NCBI RefSeq assembly: GCF_000427445.1
Contig: NZ_KE386496.1
Coordinates: forward strand, 248,001 to 312,000
Reading direction: 5' to 3'
DNA: 64,000 nucleotides
Source: Methylocapsa acidiphila B2
Lineage (GTDB): Bacteria; Pseudomonadota; Alphaproteobacteria; Rhizobiales; Beijerinckiaceae
Numbering within the stretch: position 1 is the stretch's first letter; each line of letters begins with the position of its first letter. A model generated the notes under the pieces. That model was not told where the DNA came from and ran no database searches. It was given only the letters and a program-made list of their open reading frames with translations. Shown here piece by piece: positions 38,966-49,563 of this stretch. Both the position numbers and the translations under genes were made by a program.

Positions 38966-39061
38966 ATGCTTAGTTATCTGCTCGATCCGGTCTATCTCGC
39001 CGTTGGCGTCGCAGCCTTTGTGGTCACCGCGCTTTATCTCGAAGCTTGCGCCAACTTGTGA
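38966..39061 (+). CDS. 31-residue membrane protein upstream of kdpF
   Basis: MLSYLLDPVYLAVGVAAFVV and the ending LYLEACANL give one hydrophobic helix (about residues 8-24). AGAAGGG precedes the ATG at 38966. It stops ten bases before kdpF. A small ORF of this kind with a Tyr-x-x-x-Cys-x-x-Leu ending is, from memory, often found ahead of kdpF/kdpA. It may be an unannotated Kdp-complex or regulatory small protein; function is not known. Confidence 0.55.
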   Translation: MLSYLLDPVYLAVGVAAFVVTALYLEACANL

Positions 39062-39071
39062 GGCTCCTTCC

Positions 39072-39161
39072 ATGACATTCGATCTCGTGCTGGGTGCGCT
39101 CGTGACGATCGGCCTGCTTGTTTATCTGGTCGCGGCCCTAATTCGCCCCGAGCGTTTTTGA
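39072..39161 (+). CDS. kdpF: KdpF, small subunit of the potassium-transporting ATPase
   Basis: A 29-residue membrane peptide, MTFDLVLGALVTIGLLVYLV followed by AALIRPERF, the classic KdpF pattern with a C-terminal RPERF. KdpF stabilises the KdpABC complex in the inner membrane. It is 12 bases before kdpA. Confidence 0.92.
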   Translation: MTFDLVLGALVTIGLLVYLVAALIRPERF

Positions 39162-39173
39162 GGAAGAGTTTTC

Positions 39174-40901
39174 ATGACCGCCAATGGCTTCATTCAGATC
39201 GCGCTTTTTTGCGTGGTCGTCACGCTGCTGGTCAAGCCATTCGGCTTGTACATGACCCGCGTGTTCAACGGGGAGCGGACCTTCCTGTCGCTTGTGCTGC
39301 GCCCCGTCGAGCGGGCGATTTATTTGGCGAGCGGAGTCAAGGAAGACGAAGAACAGGACTGGCGCGGCTATGGCCTCGCCATGCTCTTCTTCACTGTGGC
39401 CGGCTTCATCGCCCTTTATGCGATCCAGCGCTTGCAGGCCGTTCTGCCGTTCAATCCTCAGAATTTGGACCCGGTCGCGCCGGATCTCGCCTTCAACACC
39501 TCGGTAAGCTTCGTCACCAACACCAATTGGCAATCCTATGTGCCCGAGACCACGATGAGCTATCTGACCCAGATGGCCGGTCTCACCACGCATAATTTCG
39601 TGTCGGCGGCGACGGGCATCGCGCTCGCCATTGCGCTTGTCCGGGGGTTCGCCCGGCGCTCGGCTCTGACGATCGGCAATTTCTGGGTCGATATGACTCG
39701 GACTGTCCTTTACGTGCTCTTGCCGATCTCGATCGTCGTCGGATTATTCTTTGTCTGGCAGGGCATGCCGCAAAATCTAAATCCTTACATTGAAGCGACG
39801 ACGCTCGAAGGCGGAAAGCAGCTCATAGCGCAAGGACAAGTGGCTTCGCAGGAAGTCATCAAGATGATCGGCACCAATGGCGGCGGCTTCTTCAACGCCA
39901 ATTCGGCGCATCCCTACGAGAACCCGAACGCCCTGACCAATTTCATTCAGATCGTACTTATCTTCTCGATCGGTGCGGGGCTCACCAATGTGTTTGGCCG
40001 GATGGTCGGCAATGAGCGCCAGGGCTGGGCGATCTTCGGAGTCATGGGCCTTCTGTTCCTCGCCGGCACCCTCACGGTCTATGGCGTCGAGAGCCGCGGG
40101 AATCCGGCTTTCGCCGACCTTCCCGTCGCCGCCGCGCCGAGCGCGCTGCAGGCCGGCGGCAATATGGAAGGCAAGGAGGTGAGATTCGGCATCGCCAACT
40201 CCTCGCTCTTCACCACGGTCACAACCGACGCATCCTGCGGCGCCGTGAACACGATGCACGACAGCCTGCTCCCGCTCGGCGGCATGGTTCCGATGATCAA
40301 CATCATGTTGGGCGAGATTATCTTCGGCGGCGTCGGCTCCGGCCTTTACGGGATGCTTCTCTTTGCGATCGTCGCGGTGTTCGTCGCTGGCCTCATGGTC
40401 GGCCGGACGCCGGAATATCTCGGCAAGAAGATCGAGGCGAAGGAGGTCAAGATGGCCATGCTGGCCATTCTCATCCTGCCTTTGTCCATCTTGGGCTTCA
40501 CGGCGATCGCGGTCGTCGTCGCTCCTGGGCTCGCCGGGCTCGCCAACGCCGGCCCGCATGGCTTCAGCGAGGCGCTTTACGCCTTTACCTCCGCCACCGG
40601 AAATAATGGCAGCGCCTTCGCCGGCCTCAGCGCCAACACGCCGTTTTGGAACACCACGCTCGGCCTCGCCATGTGGATCGGGCGGTTTCTGTTCATCGTC
40701 CCGATGCTGGCCGTCGCCGGATCTCTGGCGCGCAAGAAGCTTGTTCCGGCGTCGTCAGGAACCTTCCCGACGGACGGCGGGCTATTCGTCGGCCTTCTGA
40801 TCGGCGTGATCTTGATCATCGGCGGGCTCACCTTCTTCCCGGCCTTGGCGCTCGGCCCCATCGAGGAGCATCTCGCCATGTATGCGGGCCTTCTCTACTG
40901 A
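39174..40901 (+). CDS. kdpA: Potassium-transporting ATPase subunit A
   Basis: A 575-residue channel-like subunit with about ten TMs. The selectivity-type repeats include [40 protein letters not shown] and [19 protein letters not shown]. KdpA forms the potassium-selective path of the high-affinity Kdp pump, used at low external potassium. The ribosome site GAGGAAGAG lies before 39174. It is followed by kdpB after 39 bases. Confidence 0.97.
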   Translation: MTANGFIQIALFCVVVTLLVKPFGLYMTRVFNGERTFLSLVLRPVERAIYLASGVKEDEEQDWRGYGLAMLFFTVAGFIALYAIQRLQAVLPFNPQNLDPVAPDLAFNTSVSFVTNTNWQSYVPETTMSYLTQMAGLTTHNFVSAATGIALAIALVRGFARRSALTIGNFWVDMTRTVLYVLLPISIVVGLFFVWQGMPQNLNPYIEATTLEGGKQLIAQGQVASQEVIKMIGTNGGGFFNANSAHPYENPNALTNFIQIVLIFSIGAGLTNVFGRMVGNERQGWAIFGVMGLLFLAGTLTVYGVESRGNPAFADLPVAAAPSALQAGGNMEGKEVRFGIANSSLFTTVTTDASCGAVNTMHDSLLPLGGMVPMINIMLGEIIFGGVGSGLYGMLLFAIVAVFVAGLMVGRTPEYLGKKIEAKEVKMAMLAILILPLSILGFTAIAVVVAPGLAGLANAGPHGFSEALYAFTSATGNNGSAFAGLSANTPFWNTTLGLAMWIGRFLFIVPMLAVAGSLARKKLVPASSGTFPTDGGLFVGLLIGVILIIGGLTFFPALALGPIEEHLAMYAGLLY

Positions 40902-40940
40902 GCCCATTGTAGATTTTTCGCGAAGGACAAGGCGAAATCC

Positions 40941-43082
40941 ATGGAAACCAGAACATTGCCGCATAAGGTCAAGGCCCGCGGCGGCGTCTCTTCCCTCTAT
41001 GATCCGGCGATCATCCTCCCGGCCATCGGGGACTCCTTCCGCAAGCTCGATCCGAGGCTCATGATCCGCAATCCGGTCATGTTCGTCGTTGAGATCGTGA
41101 GCGTGCTGACGACGATCCTCTATCTGAAAGATCTCGTGACCGGCGCGGACGCGGCCTCGCTGAAATTCACCTTCCAGATCTGGTTTTGGCTCTGGATCAC
41201 CCTGCTTTTCGCCAATTTTGCTGAAGCCGTGGCCGAAGGCCGAGGCAAGGCGCAAGCGGCGACCTTGCGCAAGGCGCGCAGCGACACGGTCGCCAAGCGC
41301 GTCGTTCCAGGGCAGGGTTCCCGCACCGAGCAGGTCGCAGCCTCGGCCTTGAAGCCCGGCGATCTCGTCGTGGTCGAGACGGGGGACCTAATCCCGAGCG
41401 ACGGTGACATTGTCGAGGGCGTCGCCTCGGTCGACGAGTCGGCGATCACCGGCGAATCCGCGCCAGTCATTCGTGAAAGCGGCGGCGATCGCTCGGCCGT
41501 CACCGGCGGAACCCGTGTTCTCTCCGATTGGATCAAGGTGAAAATCACTGCGGCTCCGGGATCGACATTTCTCGATCGCATGATCGCCTTGGTCGAAGGC
41601 GCTGAGCGGCAGAAGACCCCCAACGAAATCGCGCTCAACATCCTTCTCGCGGGCCTCACCCTGATCTTCGTCTTCGCCGTCGCGACCATTCCGAGCTTCG
41701 CGCATTATGCGGATGGCAAGGTTTCGGTCATCGTGTTGGTGGCGCTTTTCGTCACGCTGATCCCGACCACGATCGGCGCGCTTTTGTCGGCGATCGGCAT
41801 TGCCGGCATGGACCGCCTTGTGCGTTTTAACGTTCTCGCCATGTCCGGGCGGGCGGTCGAGGCGGCGGGCGACGTCGACACCTTGTTGCTCGACAAGACC
41901 GGCACGATCACGCTCGGCAACCGCCAGGCGGCGGAATTCATCCCGCTCCCCGGCGTCACAGCCATGGAACTCGCCGATGCGGCCCAACTCGCCTCACTGT
42001 CGGACGAGACGCCGGAAGGCCGCTCGATCGTCGTGCTCGCCAAGGAAAAATACGGCATTCGCGGGCGGGAGATGGGCGAGCTCAACGCTAGATTCATCCC
42101 CTTCAGCGCCTTCACGCGATTGAGCGGCATCGATACCGAGGCCTCCGTGATCCGCAAGGGCGCGGTGGACGCTGTCCTGGCTTTCGTGCGCTCGGATGCG
42201 GCGAGCCCGGCAGGCGCCTCGCAGGAAGGCGCGGTCCCAGCGGCGCGCGCCCTCGTTTCCGAGGCTGAGGTTCGCGCCCTGACGGCAAGCGCTGACAAAA
42301 TCGCGAAATCGGGCGGCACGCCGCTCGCCGTCGCCAAGGACGGTCGGCTGTTGGGGGTCATTTACCTGAAGGACATCATCAAGGGCGGCATCAGGGAGCG
42401 TTTCGGCGCCCTCCGTCAGATGGGCATCAGGACCGTGATGATCACGGGCGATAATCCCCTGACGGCGGCCGCGATCGCGGCCGAGGCGGGGGTCGACGAC
42501 TTTCTCGCCCAAGCGACGCCCGAGGCGAAACTGAAGCTGATCCGCGAGGAGCAGGCGCAAGGCAAGCTCGTCGCCATGTGCGGCGACGGCACCAATGACG
42601 CGCCCGCGCTCGCCCAGGCGGACGTCGGCGTGGCCATGAACACGGGAACCATGGCGGCGCGCGAAGCCGGCAATATGGTTGATCTCGACAGCGATCCCAC
42701 CAAGCTGATCGAGATCGTCGAGATCGGCAAGCAGCTCTTGATGACGCGCGGCGCGCTGACGACCTTCTCCATCGCCAATGACGTCGCGAAATATTTCGCG
42801 ATCATCCCGGCCATGTTCATCGCCTTCTATCCGCAGCTGCAGAGCCTCAATGTGATGCATCTTGCGACGCCGGAAAGCGCGATCTTGTCGGCGATTATTT
42901 TCAATGCGCTGATCATCGTCGCTCTGATCCCGCTCGCGCTGCGCGGCGTCGCCTATCGGCCCGTCGGCGCAGCTACCATTCTGCGCCGCAACCTTCTCAT
43001 TTACGGCCTTGGCGGCGTCATCGTTCCCTTTATCGGCATCAAGCTGATCGACATCGTGATCCGCGCGATCGGCCTTGCCTGA
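40941..43082 (+). CDS. kdpB: Potassium-transporting P-type ATPase subunit B
   Basis: A 713-residue P-type ATPase. The phosphorylation motif [10 protein letters not shown] has Asp at about 318; [13 protein letters not shown] is the actuator TGES loop; [20 protein letters not shown] and [20 protein letters not shown] are the hinge and nucleotide-domain motifs. It powers uptake through KdpA. The length is a little more than in E. coli (682), with an insert in the nucleotide domain around [15 protein letters not shown]. Confidence 0.97.
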   Translation: METRTLPHKVKARGGVSSLYDPAIILPAIGDSFRKLDPRLMIRNPVMFVVEIVSVLTTILYLKDLVTGADAASLKFTFQIWFWLWITLLFANFAEAVAEGRGKAQAATLRKARSDTVAKRVVPGQGSRTEQVAASALKPGDLVVVETGDLIPSDGDIVEGVASVDESAITGESAPVIRESGGDRSAVTGGTRVLSDWIKVKITAAPGSTFLDRMIALVEGAERQKTPNEIALNILLAGLTLIFVFAVATIPSFAHYADGKVSVIVLVALFVTLIPTTIGALLSAIGIAGMDRLVRFNVLAMSGRAVEAAGDVDTLLLDKTGTITLGNRQAAEFIPLPGVTAMELADAAQLASLSDETPEGRSIVVLAKEKYGIRGREMGELNARFIPFSAFTRLSGIDTEASVIRKGAVDAVLAFVRSDAASPAGASQEGAVPAARALVSEAEVRALTASADKIAKSGGTPLAVAKDGRLLGVIYLKDIIKGGIRERFGALRQMGIRTVMITGDNPLTAAAIAAEAGVDDFLAQATPEAKLKLIREEQAQGKLVAMCGDGTNDAPALAQADVGVAMNTGTMAAREAGNMVDLDSDPTKLIEIVEIGKQLLMTRGALTTFSIANDVAKYFAIIPAMFIAFYPQLQSLNVMHLATPESAILSAIIFNALIIVALIPLALRGVAYRPVGAATILRRNLLIYGLGGVIVPFIGIKLIDIVIRAIGLA

Positions 43083-43095
43083 GGACAAGCCAAAC

Positions 43096-44103
43096 ATGAT
43101 CAAGCATTTGCTTCCCGCCGTCATGCTGACGGTTATCCTGACCGCCCTGACAGGGCTCGCCTATCCGCTCGCGATGACGGGAATAGCTCAGCGACTCTTT
43201 CCGCATCAGGCCAATGGAAGCCTCATCGAGCGCGACGGAAAGATCATCGGATCCGAACTGATCGGGCAGAACTTCACCTCGGACGGCTATTTCCACGGCC
43301 GGCCCTCGGCGACGACCGATACGGACCCCAATGATTCGACCAAGACCGTGCCGGCGCCCTATAACGCCGCGAATTCGGGCGGGTCCAATCTAGGACCGAC
43401 CTCGAAGGCGCTCGTCGATCGGGTGAAGGCGGATGCAGAGGCGCTCGCCGCGCAAAACCCCGCCGCGCCCGTGCCCGTCGATCTCGTGACGACGTCGGCA
43501 AGCGGCCTCGATCCGGACGTCACCCCCGCGGCGGCGCTCTTCCAGGTTCCGCGGGTCGCCAAGGCGCGCAAGATCTCGGACGAGCAATTGCGTCGCCTGG
43601 TCGCCGACAACACGACCAACCGATTTTTGGGTGTCCTCGGCGAGCCGCATGTGAATGTGCTGAAGCTCAATCTCGCGCTCGACAAGGCCTTCCCAATTCA
43701 GGAGAGCCGAGCCGGGGAGGCGGGAGCGCCAGCAGCCGAGCCTAGTTCGCTCGCTGCGGCTCCCGCAGCGGAGCCAAAGGAGGAATCCGCCGCAGCCGCA
43801 GGGACCATGGTCGAGGAAGAGCGGGTGGCTCCGGCCGCTGCGTCGGCTGCGGTCGAGGCGCCGGCGCCGAAAGTCGCCGCTGAGTCGCCGGCTCCTTCCA
43901 TGGCGCAGTCCGAGACGGCGGCGCCAAAGCCGGGACCCATATTTCCGTCCGAAATCGCGGTCGCCCATGCCGCGGAAAAGCCGGGGATCGCGCGCCTCAA
44001 AACCTGCACCGACCAATATCGCGCAAATGCCGCCACAAATTCGAACGGCGGCCTGAAATGGACAGATTATTGGAAGGAATGCAAAAAACGCCTAAAAGGC
44101 TGA
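43096..44103 (+). CDS. kdpC: KdpC with a long C-terminal extension (PsiF-like tail)
   Basis: A 335-residue protein, about 135 residues longer than normal KdpC. Residues 1-201 are the KdpC domain, with one N-terminal TM and [20 protein letters not shown], then [21 protein letters not shown]. Residues about 205-295 are an Ala/Pro/Glu-rich linker. Residues 298-335 ([20 protein letters not shown] then [14 protein letters not shown]) resemble the small two-Cys PsiF-like module of exported alphaproteobacterial proteins. As KdpC is mainly periplasmic, the tail should lie there. The start was set at MIKHLL; an ATG seven codons earlier overlaps kdpB. Confidence 0.88.
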   Translation: MIKHLLPAVMLTVILTALTGLAYPLAMTGIAQRLFPHQANGSLIERDGKIIGSELIGQNFTSDGYFHGRPSATTDTDPNDSTKTVPAPYNAANSGGSNLGPTSKALVDRVKADAEALAAQNPAAPVPVDLVTTSASGLDPDVTPAAALFQVPRVAKARKISDEQLRRLVADNTTNRFLGVLGEPHVNVLKLNLALDKAFPIQESRAGEAGAPAAEPSSLAAAPAAEPKEESAAAAGTMVEEERVAPAAASAAVEAPAPKVAAESPAPSMAQSETAAPKPGPIFPSEIAVAHAAEKPGIARLKTCTDQYRANAATNSNGGLKWTDYWKECKKRLKG

Positions 44104-44159
44104 CGCATTATTTTGCCCGCTCGGGCGCGAAACCTTTCTGAGCGAAAGCGCAGACGAAT

Positions 44160-46871
44160 ATGGAGAAACGCGACAGCGCTGAGCGGAGGCCCTCGCCCGA
44201 CGCGCTTCTGCGTGATGCGCAGCAATGCGAGCAGGGCCGGCTGAAGATCTTTCTCGGCGCGGCGCCCGGCGTCGGCAAGACCTATGAAATGCTGACGACG
44301 GCGCGCGCCAAGAAGGTCGAGGGCCTCGACGTCGTCGTCGGCGTCGTCGAGACGCATGGGCGCAAGGAGACGGAAGCGCTCCTGCAAGGGCTTGAGATTG
44401 TCCCGCGCCGAAGCATCTCCTATCGCGGCCATGGCCTCACCGAGATGGATCTCGACGCTATTCTCGCGCGGCGGCCGAGATTGGTTCTGGTCGACGAGCT
44501 CGCCCACACCAATGCGCCGGAGAGCCGCCATCCGAAGCGCTATATGGACGTCGAGGAGCTGCTCGCCGCAGGGATCGACGTCTACACGACGCTGAACATC
44601 CAACATGTCGAGAGCCTCAACGACGTCGTCGCCAGAATCACGCGCGTCCGGGTTCGCGAGACGGTCCCGGATTCGATCATCGACCGCGCCAATGACATCG
44701 AGGTCGTCGATCTCACGCCGGAAGATCTGATCGAGCGCCTCCATGAAGGAAAGGTCTATGTGCCGGATCAGGCGCAGCGGGCCGTCCAGCATTATTTCTC
44801 GCCCGGCAATCTCACGGCGCTGCGGGAGCTTGCGTTGCGTCGGACCGCGCAGCGGGTCGACGAGCAGATGGTCGACTACATGCGCCTTCACGCGATCGAA
44901 GGCCCGTGGCCGGCCGGAGAGCAGGTGCTCGTTCTCGTCGACGCGGCGAAAGCCGGCAATTCGGTCGTGCGCTACGCCAAGCGCATGGCGGATCGCTTGC
45001 GCGGGCGATGGGCCGCGATCCATGTTGAGACTCCGGCTGACGCCCGGATGAGCGAGGCCGAGAGGGACCGCGTCGCGCAGACTCTGCGCTTGGCGCAAAG
45101 GCTCGGAGCGGAAGCAATCTCGATTCCCGGCCAGGACGTCGCCGACACAGTCGCCGAATATGCGCGCGCCAATAATTTCGCCCATATTATTATCGCCAAG
45201 TCTGAGCGCAGGTTCTGGCGCGATTTTTTTCGCGGGACTTTCAGTCAGAAGCTGATCCGAATCGTCGGCGATGTGAGCGTGCATGTCATCGCGCGCCCGG
45301 CCGATCGGAACGCCGCCGTCGACCCCGGGACCAACAAGACGGCGGCGGAAAAGGCTCCGAGCGACGTCAAAGCCTATTTGGCGAGCCTTTCCTTCGTCGT
45401 GGCGGCGACTCTCATCGCCATTTTCCTGCGCCAGACGCTCGGCGTGTCCAATGTCGCTCTGTCCTATCTCTTGGCGATTCTGGCGAGCGCCGTGACCTAT
45501 GGCTTGTGGGCGTCCTTGCTGGCCTGTCTCGTCAGCCTACTCGCCTATAATTTCTTTTTCCTGCCGCCGCTCTACACGTTTACGATCACCGACCCGGAAA
45601 ATGTGGTCGCGTTGTTCTTTTTCGCCGCCGTCGCGATCATCGCGAGCAATCTCGGCGCGCGGCTGCGCGCCCAGGCGATCGCGGCGCGACAAAAGGCGCG
45701 CATCACGGAGGAGCTCTATCTCTTCAGCCGCAAGCTCGCGGGCGTCGCTGCGCTTGACGACGTGCTGTGGGCGACCGCCCATCAGATCGCCTTGATGTTG
45801 AAGGTGCGCGTGGTTCTGTTGCTGCCCGAGGATGGCGGTCTCGCGGTCAAGGCTGGGTTTCCGCCGGAGGATGCGCTCGACGACGCCGATCTTGCCGCGG
45901 CGCGCTGGTGCTTTGAAAAGAACCAGCCGACGGGACGGGGCGCGGACACATTGCCGGGCGCGAAGCGCCGCTTCATGCCTTTGCGCACCGGACGCGGCGC
46001 CGTCGGCGTGGTGGGCGTCGACCGCGACGCGCCGGGGCTTCTATTGACTCCGGAAGAGTCGCGCCTCTTCGATGCGTTGTCGGATCAGGCGGCGCTCGCC
46101 ATCGACAGGGTCAATCTCGCGCGGGAAATCGATCGCGCCCGCCTGGCGGAGGAGACGGAACGCCTGCGCAGCGCGCTTCTCACCTCGATCTCGCATGATT
46201 TGCGCACGCCGCTCGCGTCGATTATCGGCTCGGCGACGAGCCTCGTCAGCCATGGGCAGGAGTTCGATGAGCAGGTTCGGGCGAGCCTCATGCGCACCAT
46301 TCAGGAAGAGGCGGAGAGGCTCAATCGCTTCATTGGCAATCTGCTCGACATGACGCGGCTCGAATCCGGGCCGCTCAGGCCCCAGACGACGCCGACGGAT
46401 CTCTCGGACGTCATCGGCGCGACCTTGCAACGAGCGGCGAAAATTCTCCAGAATCACGAGGTTTCAATTCGACTCGAAGACGGTCTGCCGATGCTCGAGA
46501 TCGATATGGTGTTGATGGAGCAGGTTTTGTTCAATCTTTTCGACAATGCCGCCAAATATGCGCCGCTGCATTCCCAGATCACGATCACAGCTCGACGCGA
46601 AGACAAGAGCGTCGTCATCCGAGTCCTCGACGAAGGGGAGGGGATCCCAGATGCGGATCTCGACAAAATTTTCGACAAATTCTACAGGGTCCGACGGGCC
46701 GACCGGCAACGCGCCGGCACCGGTCTAGGCCTGGCGATCTGCCGCGGGTTCGTCGAGGCCATGGGCGGATCGATCACGGCCGGAAACAGAATTGACCGGC
46801 GAGGCGCCCTTTTCACCATCACGCTTCCCGCCCGGGACGAAGCGAATCCCGGCGCTAAGGGCGCCCGATGA
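44160..46871 (+). CDS. kdpD: KdpD osmosensitive potassium-channel sensor kinase
   Basis: A 903-residue sensor kinase with the full set of KdpD domains: an N-terminal KdpD domain with Walker A GAAPGVGKT, a universal-stress-like domain, four closely spaced TMs (about residues 400-500), a GAF domain, the HisKA region ISHDLRTPLASIIG and a HATPase ending GTGLGLAICRGFVEAMGG. It responds to low potassium and turgor and phosphorylates KdpE. The start ATG is at 44160, and the stop overlaps the kdpE start by four bases. Confidence 0.96.
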   Translation: MEKRDSAERRPSPDALLRDAQQCEQGRLKIFLGAAPGVGKTYEMLTTARAKKVEGLDVVVGVVETHGRKETEALLQGLEIVPRRSISYRGHGLTEMDLDAILARRPRLVLVDELAHTNAPESRHPKRYMDVEELLAAGIDVYTTLNIQHVESLNDVVARITRVRVRETVPDSIIDRANDIEVVDLTPEDLIERLHEGKVYVPDQAQRAVQHYFSPGNLTALRELALRRTAQRVDEQMVDYMRLHAIEGPWPAGEQVLVLVDAAKAGNSVVRYAKRMADRLRGRWAAIHVETPADARMSEAERDRVAQTLRLAQRLGAEAISIPGQDVADTVAEYARANNFAHIIIAKSERRFWRDFFRGTFSQKLIRIVGDVSVHVIARPADRNAAVDPGTNKTAAEKAPSDVKAYLASLSFVVAATLIAIFLRQTLGVSNVALSYLLAILASAVTYGLWASLLACLVSLLAYNFFFLPPLYTFTITDPENVVALFFFAAVAIIASNLGARLRAQAIAARQKARITEELYLFSRKLAGVAALDDVLWATAHQIALMLKVRVVLLLPEDGGLAVKAGFPPEDALDDADLAAARWCFEKNQPTGRGADTLPGAKRRFMPLRTGRGAVGVVGVDRDAPGLLLTPEESRLFDALSDQAALAIDRVNLAREIDRARLAEETERLRSALLTSISHDLRTPLASIIGSATSLVSHGQEFDEQVRASLMRTIQEEAERLNRFIGNLLDMTRLESGPLRPQTTPTDLSDVIGATLQRAAKILQNHEVSIRLEDGLPMLEIDMVLMEQVLFNLFDNAAKYAPLHSQITITARREDKSVVIRVLDEGEGIPDADLDKIFDKFYRVRRADRQRAGTGLGLAICRGFVEAMGGSITAGNRIDRRGALFTITLPARDEANPGAKGAR

Positions 46872-47566
46872 CCCAGCGCGCAGGTCCGCTTCGCGTTCTT
46901 GTCGTCGACGACGAGCCTGCGATCCTTCGCTTCTTGCGCCCTAGCCTGGAAAGCCAGGGCTATGTCGTCTCAGAAGCCGCCGACGGGGCCACGGCTTTGC
47001 GATTGGCGCTCAGAGACGCGGCGGATCTCATCGTTCTCGATCTCGGCCTACCCGACATGGACGGATTCGAGATCGTCCGACGGATCAGGGAGAGTGGCGG
47101 AACATTGCCGATCATTATTCTTTCGAGCCGGGAGAACGAGGACGCCAAGGTCAAGGCGCTTGATCTCGGAGCCGACGATTATGTGACCAAGCCGTTTGGA
47201 ATCGACGAATTGCTTGCGCGCATCCGCATGGCGCAAAGGCATCGCCTGCAGCAGGCCGGGGAAAAGCCCTTATTTTACGCCGGCGACCTTTGCGTCGATC
47301 TCGTCCGGCGGATCGTGACCGTGCGCGGCGAGGAGGTCAAGTTTTCGCCACGCGAATATGAGGTCTTGCGCCTGCTGGTGGCGCATGCCGGCAAGGTCCT
47401 CACGCATCGTTTCATGTTGCGTGAGATTTGGGGCGGGGACGCAGACGTGCAATATCTGAGGATCTATATTCGCGCCCTGCGTCAGAAGATTGAGGCGGAT
47501 CCCGAGCGGCCGAAGCACATTCTCACTGAAACCGGCGTCGGGTATCGTCTGCGCGAGCCGAATTGA
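46868..47566 (+). CDS. kdpE: KdpE response regulator
   Basis: A 232-residue OmpR-type regulator. The receiver has VVDDEPAIL and the phospho-acceptor Asp at about 58 (VLDLGLPDMDG), and the winged helix holds KFSPREYEVLRLLVAHAGKV and RIYIRALRQKIEADP. It activates kdpFABC. The ATGA overlap with kdpD shows coupling. Confidence 0.96.
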   Translation: MTQRAGPLRVLVVDDEPAILRFLRPSLESQGYVVSEAADGATALRLALRDAADLIVLDLGLPDMDGFEIVRRIRESGGTLPIIILSSRENEDAKVKALDLGADDYVTKPFGIDELLARIRMAQRHRLQQAGEKPLFYAGDLCVDLVRRIVTVRGEEVKFSPREYEVLRLLVAHAGKVLTHRFMLREIWGGDADVQYLRIYIRALRQKIEADPERPKHILTETGVGYRLREPN

Positions 47567-47664
47567 ACAGGATAGGAAAATAGAGGAGTTGGGCTTTCCG
47601 CCTGCATCCCGCCGTAAATCATCGTGATCTAGACTTGCTCAGGAATTCTTGCGAAGGCAATTTC

Positions 47665-48120
47665 ATGGATCTCGCCGACCTTATCGACCCGAGCCGAGTG
47701 GTTTTCGCGGCCCGCGCGACGAACAAGGAGCAATTGCTTCGCGATCTCGCGGGTCGCGCGGCCGCTCAGCTCAATCTCGACGCGCAAGTCATTTCTGACG
47801 CTCTTCTTGCGCGTGAAGACCTCGGCTCGACGGGGCTCGGAGAAGGCTTTGCGCTCCCTCACGCCCGGATTCCGGGCCTCGACCGCTTTTTTGGCATGTT
47901 CGCGCGGCTCAACCGGCCGATTCACTTCGAGTCGATCGACGGCAAGCCCGTCGACCTCGTCTTCCTTCTGCTGATCCCGGCGACGGCGGGCGGCGAGCAT
48001 CTCGCCGCGCTCGCCGCCGTTTCCAGGCATTTGCGCGACCGCGAATTCGCGGCGAGCTTACGCAAGGCGGCGAGCTCGGCGGCGCTTTGCGGGCTCATCT
48101 GCGATCCGCAGCATTCGCGT
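47665..48120 (+). CDS. EIIA-Ntr-like PTS IIA protein (PtsN family)
   Basis: A 151-residue PTS EIIA type-2 domain protein. The phospho-acceptor His is at about 66 in GEGFALPHARIPGL, as in PtsN. The start ATG 47665 is preferred over 47635 because the protein then begins MDLADLIDPSRV, as family members do; GAAGG lies just upstream. It follows kdpE by 98 bases and has no sugar-specific PTS genes around. In E. coli unphosphorylated EIIA-Ntr binds KdpD, so this may be a dedicated Kdp modulator; the canonical ptsN is probably elsewhere. Confidence 0.82.
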
Positions 48121-48378
48121 TAGATCACAGGCCCGGACGGGGTCGGACTGAAACTGATCGAGGGATTCCATGCGCGCTTTCGATCCGAATTTTCAGACAT
48201 CTGTATGCTTCGCCCCTACCGCGGAAGCGATGAGAACGTAGCGCAACGCGCCGCGGGATTGCTCGCGCTGTGGTTCGCGGATAGACTTGTCGCGCGCCTT
48301 TCGATTTGCAATTGAAACGCAGGGACTGACCGGCGATCAGCTGGACTCGTCGACGTCGGAAGGCTCGGTCGCGTCTTT

Positions 48379-49524
48379 CTAGCCCTCGCGACCCGCCAAC
48401 TGGCGGGGGCGGGTCCTGAGAAGTGGAAAGCTTGCATTCTGGCGTTCGATCAGCAACAGCGCGATCATGAATTCGGCGACGATCGCGGAGGCGATGAGCC
48501 AGACGAGCTGGGTGTTCTGGCGCACCAGACTTTCGGCGCCTACCATGAACGCGATGTGAATGATCGGGATCAGCGCGATAATGACCGTCCCAGCCGCTGA
48601 CGCGCGGCCCGTCGCCGAGCAGAAGTTCAGGATAAGCCCGATCGCGAGCAGCGAATGGGCAAGCGCCAGGATCGGGATGGCGAAGCGCTTGGTCCCTTCG
48701 CTCATCCATTCGGCGTATCGGCGTGGTCCGAGATCGGGACCGGGACGTCCGGGGAAAAATTCGCTGAACGTCAGCTCGAAGGCGCCGCGCCAATCGCGCT
48801 TGGGCAGCCCGCTGGCGCCCTGCATGTTGATCGGAATGACATATTCGTCGAAATTGGCGCTTTGCATGGTCGCGCCATTCTCGGCGCGCGTTTGAATCGA
48901 GCCATTGCTCAAAATCATCACGACGCCGGTCTCATTGCGGCGGAACTCCGTCACGGCGGCGTTGATGATCTGCTCTTCGTTCTTTTCGGGAGAGAATTGC
49001 CGAATATACATGCCGGTCGCCACGTCGACGGAGCGCCAGCGCTCGAAATATAAGGTGCGATAGCCATTGTCCAAATGGTAGAATCGACCGGGCTCGAGCA
49101 TGCGATGATTGAGCGAGTTCTGAATCACATAGATCACGTCATGCATCTTGCCGACATTGGCGGGCGCGACGACCGTCGAGATCCAATAGCCGAAGACGAC
49201 GGCGACGGACGCGACGAGGCAGGCGGGGACGCAGAGCGACCAGACTGAGAGGCGCAAGGAATAAAGAACGGCGACCATGCCTTCGGAGGACATGCGGGAG
49301 AATTCGAGCGCCACCGCGATTCCGACGGCCATTGGCAAGGCGACGTAAAGGACCGTCGGCAGCGTGCCGTAAAGAGCCGGAAGGAAAAGGCCTCCTCTCA
49401 TGGCGGCGGCCGGAAGCTGATGGAAGAGAGAGGCGAGGACGACGGGAATGCAAAGGCCAGCCTCGATCAGCAAGGCTAGGACGGCGATCCGTTGGACGAG
49501 ATATAAAGTAAGGAGGCGCGGCAT
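48379..49524 (-). CDS. LptF/LptG-family permease
   Basis: A 381-residue inner-membrane protein of the YjgP/YjgQ family, which forms the LptF/G part of the lipopolysaccharide exporter. TMs lie near residues 10-30, 45-70, 95-118, then a periplasmic beta region, then about 290-312, 318-335 and 343-362. The sequence LYLVQRIAVLALLIEAGLCIPVVLAS is typical. It is a single gene without its usual pair in the window, so it could be an extra paralogue. Convergent with the EIIA gene across a 255-base gap with nothing recognisable. Confidence 0.72.
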   Translation of the reverse strand: MPRLLTLYLVQRIAVLALLIEAGLCIPVVLASLFHQLPAAAMRGGLFLPALYGTLPTVLYVALPMAVGIAVALEFSRMSSEGMVAVLYSLRLSVWSLCVPACLVASVAVVFGYWISTVVAPANVGKMHDVIYVIQNSLNHRMLEPGRFYHLDNGYRTLYFERWRSVDVATGMYIRQFSPEKNEEQIINAAVTEFRRNETGVVMILSNGSIQTRAENGATMQSANFDEYVIPINMQGASGLPKRDWRGAFELTFSEFFPGRPGPDLGPRRYAEWMSEGTKRFAIPILALAHSLLAIGLILNFCSATGRASAAGTVIIALIPIIHIAFMVGAESLVRQNTQLVWLIASAIVAEFMIALLLIERQNASFPLLRTRPRQLAGREG

Positions 49525-49563
49525 CGCAGGCTCCGGAAAGCGGCGCTCGGCAAGCGTCCGAGA

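Noticed and set aside
41994-43124. Antisense frame inside kdpB
   Set aside because: kdpB motifs fill the other strand; the antisense protein has no family features.
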